The notes: generated by a model not told the origin, from the letters alone. Shown: positions 49,741-60,240, counted from the first letter of the stretch. The stretch is 64,000 nucleotides of DNA from Agapetus fuscipes (GCA_951799405.1 OX637333.1:17111960-17175959); one strand, 5' to 3'. Numbers and translations are program-made.

Positions 49741-49916
49741 ATGGGGCTTCCACACGCTTGCCAACCCATCTCAAGTCAAGCGCACAGTGTGTCGTCTAGA
49801 ACATGCTAGCTGGACAAATTTTTGTCTAATTGACTAATTTTGTCCAGCTAGCATGTTCTAGACGACACACTGTGCGCTTGACTTGAGATGGGTTGGCAAG
49901 CGTGTGGAAGCCCCAT
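49741..49916. repeat. Near-perfect 176-bp palindrome (foldback MITE)
   Basis: ATGGGGCTTCCACACGCTTG at the left and its exact inverse at the right form arms of about 80 bp with almost no mismatch, around a short centre (GTCTAATTGAC). It directly follows the SINE at 49412. The transcript would form a long perfect hairpin. Confidence 0.9.
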
Positions 49917-51050
49917 CATACAAGATCACTCCACTCTACCGGTACCCCACAGAGTATATAGGTACTTAGAGAAGCCACTCTATAGCTTTGAGGTAGGTAC
50001 GTACTTCGAAACCCCCTTCTCCGTCTTTCTTGCTTCGCTGCCTCAACAAGTACCTATTCGGACTTTGATCTTGTATGCATGTGTGTATAAACACGCGACA
50101 GGCGGGTACACCCACACCACTATATTCATATATTATTATCTGCCCTGATATTATTAATAAATATTATTATTATTGCTAAAGCTGTCAAAATAAAACGATT
50201 AGATTTTGCACAATATTTATTTATTCAAAAAAGATTAGTCATACAATCACAAAAATATAGGTACACTGTGCAAAGAAAAAAAATAATAAAAAACACAAAT
50301 GATATGGCAAAAATAAACTAAGTAGGTAGATAAACAATCAAATAGGCACCTGCCAGAGAAGATAATATTGTCAAGGACACTGGCATTCTGTATCTGTATT
50401 TCTTGCAAAAGTTTTGGATCCCTGATGATTGTCCTGATGATGGTCTGAGGACTGGAAATATTTATAATATGAAATCTATACACTTTACTTTCACTTCCTT
50501 CGGCTCATCAGCCTTAAAGGATCCAGGGACTCCTGCACCACAATCCTCCAGGACTCTGCCTTGTGCTGCTTCCCTCCATGGTCCCCACAGATGGTCCCCT
50601 CACTCCCAAAACTTCGGCGTCAGCTTCGAAGTTCTTTGCCCACCGCATCCTCGTCTACGTGGTTAACACCTGAGGGGGCACCATCCAAGACAGTTCTGAT
50701 GATCCTGGAGTCTTCTGCACGTGCTACATTTGCGGACACTGGAGTCTTCTTGATTTCATTAATCTCTACACTCTCTTCAATTGCAGTGAAAATATAACAG
50801 TTAATTTCAAATACGCTTGACGCACTACGCCTGTGACGACAGCCTGACAGGTGCCAGCCTGACAGCTGGGGATGAGAACTCACAAACCGGGTTTCCCAAG
50901 ATGTATGGAATATTTTTTTTAATGAAAAAAAAATATTTTTAACTGAAATAAAAGTAATATACAATGAAACGGACATTAATTCAAAGAAAATTGAGAACGA
51001 AATTAAATTAATAACAAAAAAACATGAGCGCCGAAAATATAGATGATAAC
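49917..51050. other. No gene firmly recognised
   Basis: A minus-strand open stretch (50620-50850, ESVEINEIKKTPVSANVARA) has protein-like composition but no splice-supported structure or domain. CTGATGATGGTC and GAGGACTGGAAAT near 50432 resemble a hammerhead-like core. Unresolved. Confidence 0.3.
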
Positions 51051-51054
51051 TACA

Positions 51055-51303
51055 TTTCCTTGACTTATAGGTTGGTATGAGGCTGACCACCCATACTGTA
51101 AAAAATGGTTCACTTTGCCAATGTCACCCCTGTTTCAGGGAAGGTCGGCAAACGTTGTGGGGCTTATGTTCATTTGAGGTTTGGATTTTATTTGTAAGTA
51201 CACATTCAGCATTTGTAAGCGCGAACTACACTTGTTGGTTTGTGGGCATACATCTGAAAGCTTTAAATGAATATATCCTTGCAACTTAGATTATAGATTA
51301 TTA
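51055..51303 (+). repeat. Young RTE 3'-end copy
   Basis: TTCCTTGACTTATAGGTTGG to CCTTGCAACTTAGATTATAG. Nearly identical to 53030-53275. Confidence 0.92.
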
Positions 51304-51341
51304 TTACTACATACTACTACAAATACTTTAGTTTTTCCTTC

Positions 51342-51427
51342 GGGACAACTTCGAGATTTTTTATTTCGTAGCTTGGGAATTTCCACTTAAATTTTATTGA
51401 CTTAATTGATTAATGGAGAGATTGCGC
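51342..51427 (+). repeat. Isolated satellite-monomer end with terminal 14-mer
   Basis: Sequence from GATTTTTTATTTCGTAGCTT to TTGATTAA matches the 172-bp satellite. It is followed by TGGAGAGATTGCGC, whose inverse begins the array at 57697. Confidence 0.85.
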
Positions 51428-51841
51428 GTGTCAGGGATTTCAAAAGTAATACTTGAAATGTGTAAAGTATTTTGTCCTGAACCCGATGAGCCTGGTGGGA
51501 AATGAGGAAATTTTAGTTTTCATATTTTAATTCGCAAAAGAAAACGTGTTCCAGATAGCTCAAAACGAAACGCTCTGTGATTGGAGGGGTCGTGAAATCT
51601 GTTCCGCGCTAGGGTAAGACGAGGGAAGGCGACCGCTCAGGGCGCCAGGTAAAATAGGGCGCCATAGGCTAGGTATTAAGGCGCCATATAAATTTGGAAA
51701 TAGCATGTCTAACCCCCCTCCTCCCGTCGACGATGATTTTGAGAGATGAAATATGAGTACGTTCTCTGCTAGCGACCATGGATAAGGGCGCCTAAGAAAT
51801 CTTGCCCAGGGCGCTGATAGTGATAAAACCGTCACTGGGCT

Positions 51842-52082
51842 TTATGACCAGCGTTGAGTTGGCACCACTGTTGGCTGTTGGTAAAATCTTACACACCGAA
51901 ACGTCAATCTTATGTCAACATCTCGGATTTTTTTAATCGACTATTTTGTTTTGAATGGATAAAAATGGATGTAGGGTACGCAAAAGTGCAGTCGCATAAA
52001 ATTTCATCAATAAGCAATGAGATAGTGCTGGATTTTTTATCATACAACGGCAGTTTAGAGATGTAAATGTCAAGACTCAAAG
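51842..52082 (+). CDS. Possible 5' exon of an unrecognised gene
   Basis: A non-repetitive stretch ends in a good donor (CTCAAAG|GTAAGT). It contains short open frames (for example MDVGYAKVQSHKI to a stop at 52064), none crossing the donor in frame, so it may be untranslated. It pairs with an acceptor at 52369. No family recognised. Confidence 0.3.
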
Positions 52083-52369
52083 GTAAGTCTTTTTTCGTTT
52101 TTAAGAGGCAAGCTTGGGTTATTTATGCTGTTTTCTTGAAAATTCGTGTATTGCATAACAATAATGAAATAATTCCACGCAGTATTAGTCTTCAAATAGG
52201 ATTAAACATCACGTTGTCCAACTGTGATATTGAGGTTATGGTTCCTTTTACACACCTATCATTGTCATTTTAATTATTGTGGAAGGTGTTTATATGAAAT
52301 CTATATATTTAAAAAAAAACCTCCAAATGAATACAGAACGTAACTAATGTATATAAATGTATTTTCCAG

Positions 52370-52860
52370 ATCTTTACAGAAGCCATTGGCTTTGTTCATG
52401 AGGAAAGACAGGCTATGCAACAATAGATGACACCTGAACATAAAATGAAAAAGAAGGCGTATACTGCGGCGTTAGAGGTGGATGAAGAGAACCAAGTCAC
52501 TAAGTCCCCACATCGCTACCACCCCCTGTCACACTTACCCCTCCACCACAGAATGAAGGAAGATGAGGACAGTGCAACGTATTTTCAGCCAGTTCCATAA
52601 CGAAGAAAGCCGTCGCGCTTTTATAACTCGCCTTGAGGATGATTTCTACTGATATAATGGTTTTTACAGTTCACAAAACAAGGATGGGAACTGAGCATTC
52701 AAGATTTGAACCTTTAGCACTTCTATTTTGATGACTGAAGTAGGAATCTGCTTTTAGTTTTGGGTTTACTCGTCTAATTTTTTTTCTCATTATGTTTCAT
52801 TAATCCTTCTTTTGTAAAGCTCATATTACAAGGTTCATAATGAAATAAATCGCTTTTTCT
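52370..52860 (+). CDS. Possible 3' exon of the same gene, with poly(A) signal
   Basis: Acceptor TATTTTCCAG at 52369, then sequence of coding character. A 57-codon frame 52427-52600 (MTPEHKMKKKAYTAALEVDE, then KSPHRYHPLSHLPL) follows an in-frame stop. AATAAA lies at 52844-52849. The same frame upstream reads IFTEAIGFVHEERQ before the stop. Either a small protein or a decayed gene. Unique, non-repeat sequence and a convergent neighbour favour a host transcript. Confidence 0.35.
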
Positions 52861-52899
52861 GGGAAAAAATAATTTTATTGATGTAAACTGTACAAATGC

Positions 52900-52985
52900 C
52901 TAAAACTCATTAATATAATCTTCCCCTGTGTCGTCATACCTGCGGAGACGTGTTCTGCATTTTTGATGTACAATGTAATATTTGT
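52900..52985 (-). CDS. Terminal exon of an unrecognised minus-strand gene
   Basis: On the minus strand, the strong acceptor TTTCTCTTTCTTTCCAG is followed by 28 codons (KYYIVHQKCRTRLRRYDDTG, then EDYINEF) and a TAG stop. AATAAA (52874-52879) lies 20 bp beyond. The sequence has high-quality coding character: charged residues, no low complexity. Upstream exons should lie to the right but were not confirmed. It ends only about 25 bp from the convergent + strand poly(A) signal. No family recognised. Confidence 0.5.
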
Positions 52986-53029
52986 CTGGAAAGAAAGAGA
53001 AACACTTTTATGTAAATGTAACTATAATC

Positions 53030-53660
53030 TATAATCTATAATCTAAGTTGCAAGGATATATTCATTCAAAGCTCTCAGATGTATGCCCACAAACAAACAC
53101 GTGTAGTTCGCGCTTACAAATGCTGAATGTGTACTTACAAATAAAATCCAAACCTCAAATGAACATAAGCCCCACAACTTTTGCCGACCTTCCCTGAAAC
53201 AGGGGTGACATTGGCAAAGTGAACCATTTTTTACAGTATGGGTGGTCAGCCTCATACCAACCTATAAGTCAAGGAATATGAATAATAAATTACATTTAAA
53301 TATAAAAAAGAACAAAACCTTACAAAGAAATCTATACAAAAAAAAAGTCAAAAATTTCCTATGCAAAAAAATGTAGCAAATGAATACACCAACATTAGAA
53401 ATCAACATTGCAGATTAGCCGCCACTTCTTCCTGTCCTTGCATACTTCTTTCATTTCATCCAGAGTCATAACCTTTTTCATACAAGTCCTCCTTTTATTA
53501 TGACTCTGGATATCCCATTCATTCGCTATTTCAGAGATTTGATCCTTCCATACTTTTCTCGGTCTTCCTCTACCACGACATCCATCTATTCTAGCAACAT
53601 ATACTTTCTTCGTCAATCTTTCATCACTCATTCTCTCCAAATGCCCGAACCATGAACTAC
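53030..53660 (-). mobile_element. RTE-like LINE 3' end, young copy
   Basis: Coding end (53660-53395) plus full 3' UTR and an (ATAATCT)n tail at 53025-53045. Provides the clean link between the LINE coding region and the short repeat. Confidence 0.9.
53395..53660 (-). pseudogene. RTE-like LINE C-terminal end
   Basis: Reads WFGHLERMSDERLTKKVYVA, GCRGRGRPRKVWKDQIS, ANEWDIQSHNKRRT, CKDRKKWRLICNVDF and stop. It is uninterrupted and so the best reference for the family's C-terminus. 5' truncation at about 53660. Confidence 0.88.
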
Positions 53661-53697
53661 ATGGAGATAAATTGTAATATTTCAAATCCCAAATCCC

Positions 53698-53770
53698 CTA
53701 TAATCTATAATCTAAGTTGCGAGGATATATTCATTTAAAGCTCTCAGATGTATGCCCACAAACCAACATT
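53698..53770 (-). repeat. RTE 3'-end copy, very short
   Basis: TATAATCTATAATCTAAGTTG to GTATGCCCACAAACCAAC. Only the last 70 bp of the element. Confidence 0.85.
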
Positions 53771-53797
53771 TTCATCCTCAAAAAATATTTTTGAATT

Positions 53798-53873
53798 TCA
53801 GCAATGCTCTGGGCTGAATATTTGGGTGCCTTTAGCAAGACCCATCACAAAGGTTGATCCAGCCTTATCAAAA
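53798..53873 (-). CDS. Weak candidate exon
   Basis: Minus-strand acceptor-like AACCAG, then 24 codons (FDKAGSTFVMGLAKGTQIFS) and a stop. Phase would fit the candidate at 54438-54504. No support beyond this; may be chance or a broken exon cut by the RTE copy at 53698. Confidence 0.2.
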
Positions 53874-53929
53874 CTGGTTATCGTTAACTGAGCTTGTATA
53901 TTTGAATGACAACAAGCAGAGTCGTTCTA

Positions 53930-53985
53930 TCTAATCTAATCTAAGTTGCAAAGATATTTTACATTATTATAGTAATGCACATTCT
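53930..53985 (-). repeat. RTE 3'-end copy, minimal
   Basis: (TCTAA)n then GTTGCAAAGATATTTTACATT; about 40 bp of element. Confidence 0.7.
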
Positions 53986-54009
53986 CTGGGGAAAATAGAT
54001 CGGCGAGTT

Positions 54010-54225
54010 GAACCTTTCTATTTTTAAAGGTAAGGGGGCCGGCCTTACGCCAACCACTTCAGTTGAAGTGGGGGTTTCCCAGCTCCTGAGAGGGCTGGTA
54101 CGCATTTCTTGTGAAGGCTGAGTAAACCTTGCGGGTATTTTATTGTGGGGTTTGAAATAAATACCGAAGCGGAAGATCGTTTCTGACACCCTCGGTGAGA
54201 TACAAACCCAAGCTCACGGCTATGA
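54010..54225 (-). repeat. tRNA-derived SINE, 5' part of head altered
   Basis: CTTACGCCAACCACTTCAGTTG and GGCTGAGTAAACCTTGCGGG match the body. The head GTTTGTATCTCACCGAGGGTG has a decayed B box. Confidence 0.75.
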
Positions 54226-54231
54226 TTAATT

Positions 54232-54362
54232 GATGCAATGTGCGCAAATGCTGAAAATTCTTCAAAATACTCAACTCCTGCATCAGTATACTTGCAGAGA
54301 TGTATCTTCCATGCTTGAAAGGCACCCTGAAAATCCTCAATGGGAAGGTGGCGAGATGATTT
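54232..54362 (-). pseudogene. Mariner transposase C-terminal relic
   Basis: Minus-strand words PIEDFQGAFQAWKIHLCKYT then GVEYFEEF fit the conserved end of mariner transposases (F-Q-x-A-F-x-x-W ... C ... G-x-Y-F-E). Only about 40 codons. Confidence 0.5.
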
Positions 54363-54437
54363 TGGATGTTTTCTACTGTCTAAGTCATTTTAGATATTTT
54401 TCTTCAGCTCCATTATTTCAGGTCCCTTCAGGCCTAC

Positions 54438-54504
54438 TGTGGGTACGGATTATCTGCCTGACAGGGTGGCTTGTCTTCTGCTACATCTTCCTCACTCTCG
54501 AAAT
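54438..54504 (-). CDS. Weak candidate exon
   Basis: Minus-strand acceptor GTTTACAG, 21 codons (FESEEDVAEDKPPCQADNPY) and donor CA|GTAGGC. Acidic, protein-like, phase compatible with 53798-53873. No family recognised. Confidence 0.25.
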
Positions 54505-54537
54505 CTGTAAACAAACAATCAAAACAATGATTATAGT

Positions 54538-54782
54538 TGGAGAGCTACTTTCCGGGATCTGTTGCTCAGGTTTAGTATGAGCTGGAGCTTCCGGACGTAT
54601 TGCCCATGTCTACCATGGGCTTCTTCAGCTTGTAGGTGAAATGTGAATGTGAAGAAACTTACAGATTCATCAACATCACTTCAACTTCACGCTGAAGAAG
54701 TCCATCGTAGACATGGGTGAAATGTTTGGAAGCTCCAGCTCCTACAAACCACAGCAATAGATCCCACAAAGCAAACTCTCCA
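54538..54782. repeat. Imperfect 100-bp inverted repeat
   Basis: GAGCTGGAGCTTCC, CCCATGTCTAC and CTTCTTCAGC on the left pair with their inverses on the right. The outer ends are GGAGAG and CTCTCC, with a loop of about 50 bp. Foldback element, partly degenerated. Confidence 0.75.
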
Positions 54783-54789
54783 GCACCAT

Positions 54790-55012
54790 CAGGTGGTCAT
54801 GCTCGCCTAGTGCTAGATGGTATATAAAGCCATCAATGGCTTGGCTCCACCTTATCTGACTGACATGATTTCGCCTGTTGAGATGGGTGACACTCAGATC
54901 CGCGGCTGATGGTGCAATCAAGCCGCACCGTTAGATCCATACAAATTTTGGAGACCGTGCTTCCGTGTTGCGGGTCCGGTGGAGTGGAACAGACTGCCAC
55001 CCGAAGTGAAGA
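54790..55012 (+). repeat. CR1/L2-type LINE C-terminal fragment
   Basis: Decodes as YKAINGLAPPYLTDMISPVE, a stop, then FRVAGPVEWNRLPPEVK, matching the LINE at 29744-30842. Frameshifted; joined at 55013 to an RTE copy. Confidence 0.75.
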
Positions 55013-55150
55013 ACTCCAAATCTTGGGTTTTTATATTTAGGTCCACATGCGGCATGTTTCAGCGCGAAATTATACATGTCTGCTTGTGGGAATGCGTTTA
55101 ATATGAATCTTAATCTTAAATGATATGTATTTTTGCAGCTTAGATTTATA
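55013..55150 (+). repeat. RTE 3'-end copy, 5' truncated
   Basis: CTCCAAATCTTGGGTTTTTA to TTTTTGCAGCTTAGATTTAT. Confidence 0.8.
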
Positions 55151-55467
55151 TTTAGACATTCAGTTGATTTTTATCTGGAATGGTTTCACAAACAGGTTTG
55201 GCTAAACTACAGATAGTAAAAATTCATGTTTGCTGGAAGAAAAAAATGAGAAAAAAAAAACATAACCTCAAAAATTACATTCATCAACAAACATGGTAAA
55301 TGCTTAATCCTGACACAAATAATTTCATAATTGTTACTCACAGCGTGAGTTTTCAACTAAATAGCATAATAAATACTCACACACACCTGGTAAAATCTTA
55401 AAACAACTTACCTTTGAGTCATGAGGGGTTTTTGCACTTAGGCCACGAACCGTGCAAAATTTCATTC

Positions 55468-56499
55468 CTTATGCCTAGGGACTGGAAAATAGTGGTGTTA
55501 TTTTTTGGGAAATTCGCGTTATTTTTTTGGGAAATTCGCGTTATTTTTGATCGAAAACAGGGAAATTCGCGTTATTTTTCATGATAAGCAGGGAGATTCG
55601 GTGTAATTTTTAAGCATGATTTGATCAAAATTTAGGTTTATATAATTGCAAAACAAAAGATCTTACTAATATTTACAATTTATTATACAAACAATAATAT
55701 GTACCTTCAAAAACAACAAATAAACAACATCTGAATCCATACGAGTACCTAACTTACAAAAACTATTGATTGAAAAAAGTATTAATATTTCAATGACACT
55801 CCGAATACCCTGCAATATTCCTTTAAAATATTTAATTTTTGTGCATTTAGTCTCTAGATGTGGGTTATCTAATTTTTCAAGGGATGTTGGCTTTTATGAA
55901 AGCCTCAAGTTGTGCTCTTGGCTAATCCAGCAACAGCTTCACTCCTTGAAGTATTTTCCTTCATTGATGTCACGATTCAAATCTGCTTGGATGATCAAGG
56001 ACAGTAAAAAAATAAAAAAAATTAGGCTGATTTTTTTGTTGAGCGCTGTTTTTGTGTGTATCACATCTCAAGAACCCTCTGCGAGCTTGGTCGTCGCTGT
56101 AGAAAGCGCCAATTCTCAAGCAAGACCGAGTTGTTGTAAGGCTGGATGGACCTTTTGATGGTCTTTGGTAAAGGTTTATGAATTTTTCAACCCAGCGAAG
56201 AGCAAATTTGAAAATATAAATGGTATATTTTTTGTGCTTCGCCGGGATTCGAACAAATTCTATTTTCCTCTGCTTTGCACCTGCAAAGGGGTTTCGCATG
56301 AATCTTTTCTTTCCCACAAAATCGTTCCGTTGCAAAAGCGACAAATGACAACTTTTTCGCACAATTTCTACCAAAAGTACGAAAATTCGCGATATTTGCG
56401 TAAAACCTCAAATTTCGCGTTATTCGCGTAAAAACACCAAAATTCGCGAATAAATTCGTTTTATCGCGATCGCGAAATTTTCCAGTCCCTACTTATGCC
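55468..56499. mobile_element. hAT element (TAGGGACTGG type)
   Basis: TAGGGACTGGAAAAT (55476) and ATTTTCCAGTCCCTA (to 56491) are flanked by the perfect 8-bp duplication CTTATGCC. GGGAAATTCGCGTTATTTTT repeats three times near the left end, and AAATTCGCG or ATTCGCG recurs near the right: subterminal binding-site arrays. No transposase frame. A CR1/L2-like 3' piece is nested at 56030-56130. Confidence 0.92.
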
Positions 56500-56611
56500 T
56501 TAATATACAACGGGATGAGGCCTGGTGGTATTATTTTCTAATTCACTTTATTTTTGTTGTTTTTTTTTAATTTACAACAAACAAAATTTGCGGAATAGTG
56601 TTGTTCGTCAT

Positions 56612-57300
56612 TAGGGATGGGCATTATATTAATCTCGTTGTAAAAAAAATCGATATTTTCTTCGATATTAAAAATATCGATATTTCGACAATAAATTGTT
56701 GATTCTTGAAATGTGTTTCTACCTCTCCCTAATGGTTTTGAACAACAAAAATGTTTTGAAAGTGTTCGTCGCCAGGCACACATTTACATAAACATGATTT
56801 TTTAAATGAATTTCCACCCCTCCCTACCTTTTCATTCCATACCATCTTATTTATTGGAAATATTCTCCGCTAGCGACTTTATATTGTTTTGAAGCACGTT
56901 TCAATAGAATCGAAATATCGATATTTTCCCAAATCTCAAAAGTACGTACGGCTGAATTTTTTTAACTATCGATATATTCATATTGATTTCGGATAATCAA
57001 AAATGGTGTTTTTTTCTTCAAATGCGTTTCTTGCTTCGTGGGCGGTAACACTGCAAATCGCGTACTAACCCGTTTCCCCTTGCGATGGTGTTTTCCTGTA
57101 CCAGCGACCGGTATTTTTTCCAGAAATTTTGATGTTTTTTGATAGTCGTTTCAACACTCGAAATTTTCAAAATATGGACACGTGACCGATACATTTTTCG
57201 AAAATTTTGTTTTTTTTCGATTTTTATTTTCGTCGAAATATTTCGATAGTGTTTGAAAATATCGTTTTGTAATTGTTTTTTTTTCATTATCCCATCCCTA
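56612..57300. mobile_element. hAT-like element (TAGGGATGGG type)
   Basis: TAGGGATGGGCATTAT and, inverted, TAGGGATGGGATAAT form the ends. ATCGATATTT-type words repeat throughout. No matching 8-bp duplication could be found, so it may be rearranged. No transposase frame. Confidence 0.7.
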
Positions 57301-57696
57301 TGAAAAGTCAACTTATTGCTTTTTAAAATAGTATTTTGATGGCTACCGACAAAATTGCCAAGCTTAGGTAGGTATATTATTTATTTATTTATATTATTTT
57401 CGGCAGTTACTTTGTGAAAGTCCATTTTAATGTGTAATAAATACAATACAACTCACTGTGAACTGTAACAAGGAAATTTTACTTTTAAAACCTTTTAAAA
57501 ATTGCCAAGTTTCATCATAGACAATAAAAGCCACCCCATCCGGTTTTAAAAATGGCCGACTTCCGTTTTAGCCGAAAGCGAACAAAGCCATTTTTGAAAA
57601 TTAATTACTCGGTAAATATTGCGAATTTTGAGAAAAAAACGAATGGCTTATGCTTCGGTAGACTAAGACGACAAGAAAAAAATATTTCCAGAAAAT
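57301..57696. other. No recognised feature
   Basis: AT-rich; includes AAAATGGCCGACTTCCGTTTT. No coding, no terminal repeat identified. Confidence 0.4.
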
Positions 57697-60240
57697 GCGC
57701 AATCTCTCCATTATGTCTTTAATTAACATAAATTGAAATAAAAAAGAAACTTGTATGCGTCCGTGTTTGAAAAAAATTACATCGAAAAATAATCGGATAT
57801 TTGTTTTAATGTTCCAACTTCAAGATTTTTTATTTCGTAGCTTGGGAATTTCCACTTAAATTTTATTGGCTTAATTGAATAATTATGTCTTTAATTAACA
57901 TAATTTGAAATAAAAAAGATACTTGTATGCGTCCGTGTTTGAAAAAAATTACATAAAAAAATAATCGGAATTTTCCTATAAAGTACCAAATTCAAGATTT
58001 TTTATTTCGTAGCTTGGGAATTTCCACTTAAATTTTATTAGCTAAATTAATTGATTATGTCTTTTATTAACATAATTTGAAATAAAAAAGAAACTTGTAT
58101 GCGTCCGTGTTTGAAAAAAATTACATCGAAAAATAATCGGATATTTGTTTTAAAGTTCCAACTTCAAGATTTTTTATTTCGTAGCTTGGGAATTTCCACT
58201 GAATTTTTATTGGCTTAGTTGATTATTTATGTCTTTTATTAACATAATTTGAAATAAAAAAGATACTTGTATGCGTCCGTGTTTGAAAAAAATTACATCG
58301 AAAAATAATCGGATATTTGTTTTAAAGTACCAACTTCAAGATTTTTTATTTAGTAGCTTGGGAATTTCCACTGAAATTTAATTGGCTTAATTGATTATTT
58401 ATGTCTTTTATTAACATAATTTGAAATAGATAAGAAACTTGTATGCGTCCGTGTTTGAAAAAAATTACATAAAAAAATCATCAGAATTTTCTTATAAAGT
58501 ACCAAATTCAAGATTTTTTATTTCGTAGCTTGGGAATTTCCACTTAAATTTTATTGGCTTAATTGATTAATTATGTCTTTAATTAACATAATTTGAAATA
58601 AAAAAGAAACTTGTATGCGTCCGTGTTTGAAAAAAAATTACATAAAAAAATAATCGGAATTTTCTTATAAAGTACCAAATTCAAGATTTTTTATTTCATA
58701 GCTTGGGAATTTCCACTTAAATTTTATTAGCTTAATTGATTGATTATGTCTTTAATAAACATAATTTTAAATAGAAAAGAAACTTGTATGCGTCCGTGTT
58801 TGAAAAAAATTACATCGAAAAATAATCGGATATTTGTTGTAAAGTTCCAACTTCAAGATTTTTTATTTCGTAGCTTGGGAATTTCCACTTAAATTTTATT
58901 GGCTTAGTTGATTATTTATGTCTTTTATTAACATAATTTGAAATAAAAAAGATACTTGTATGCGTCCGTGTTTGAAAAAAATTACATCGAAAAATAATCG
59001 GATATTTGTTTTAAAGTTCCAACTTCAAGATTTTTTATTTCGTAGCTTGGAAATTTCCACTTAAATTTTATTGGCTTAATTGATTAATTATGTCTTTAAT
59101 TAACATAATTTGAAATAAAAAAGATACTTGTATGCGTCCGTGTTTGAAAAAAATTACATCGAAAAATAATCGGATATTTGTTTTAAAGTACCAACTTCAA
59201 GATTTTTTATTTCGTAGCTTGGGAATTTCCACTTAAATTTTATTGGTTTAGTTGATTATTTATGTCTTTAATTAACATAAATTGAAATAAAAAAGATACT
59301 TGTATGCGTCCGTGTTTGAAAAAAATGACATCGAAAAATAATCGGATATTTGTTTTAAAGTACCAACTTCAAGATTTTTTATTTCGTAGCTTGGGAATTT
59401 CCACTTTAATTTTATTGGCTTAATTGATTAATTATGTCTTTAATTAACATAATTTGAAATAAAAAAGAAACTTGTATGCGTCCGTGTTTGAAAAAAATTA
59501 CATAAAAAAATAATCGGAATTTTCTTATAAAGTTCCAACTTCAAGATTTTTTATTTCGTAGCTTGGGAATTTCCACTTAAATTTGATTGACTATATTGAA
59601 TAATTATGTCTTTAATTAACATAATTTGAAATAAAAAAGATACTTGTATTCGTCCGTGTTTGAAAAAAATGACATAAAAAAATAATCGGAATTTTCTTAT
59701 AAAGTACCAAATTCAAGATTTTTTATTTTATAGCTTGGGAATTTCCACTTAAATTTTATTAGCTTAATTGATTAATTATGTCTTAAATTAACATAATTTG
59801 AAATAAAAAAGAAACTTGTATGCGTCCGTGTTTGAAAAAAAATCCATCAAAAAATGTTCAATAGTTTTATAAATATGTAAACTTAAAAGAAAAAATAATC
59901 ATATTTCGGAACTTTTTACAACTTTGATTTTAGGTGCGATGATTTATAATATTATATATTTACATAAACTGAAATAAAAAATTGCACCCTACTACTTAAT
60001 TTTCGAAAAACATTCCATTTAAAGAAACTCGGTAAAATTGTTGAAAATTTGCAAATTTCAAAATTTTGTTTTTCGCATCTTGGAAATTTCCACTTAAATT
60101 TTTTTGGCTCTTTTGATTTATTATACCTTCAATTTACATAAATTAAAATAAAAAAGGAACTTCTATGCGTCCGTATCTATGAGAAATTCCATTTTACTAA
60201 AAGGGCTGTAAGTGGGGGGATCAGAATTTTTCTTTTAAGT
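57697..60240 (+). repeat. 172-bp satellite array
   Basis: The landmark TTGTATGCGTCCGTGTTT occurs at 57751, 57923, 58095, 58267, 58439, 58611, 58784, 58956, 59128, 59300, 59472, 59644 and 59816, a constant 172-bp step (once 173). Two variants alternate irregularly: one with TCGAAAAATAATCGGATATT, one with TAAAAAAATAATCGGAATTT. Degenerate units continue to about 60240 (landmark again at 60171). The array begins right after GCGCAATCTCTCCA (57697-57710), the inverse of the 14-mer at 51414. Confidence 0.95.

Noticed and set aside
51614..51830. A hAT MITE with ends CAGGGCGCCAGG and CCCAGGGCGCTG
   Set aside because: Terminal similarity is only partial and no 8-bp flanking duplication was found.
21495..53255. 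A conserved 70-residue open frame (MRLTTHTVKNGSLCQCHPCF...) in RTE 3'-end copies at 21495, 35873, 51077 and 53043
   Set aside because: The copies are young and nearly identical as DNA, so a shared frame is expected by descent. Older copies break the frame, and the region is the LINE 3' UTR.
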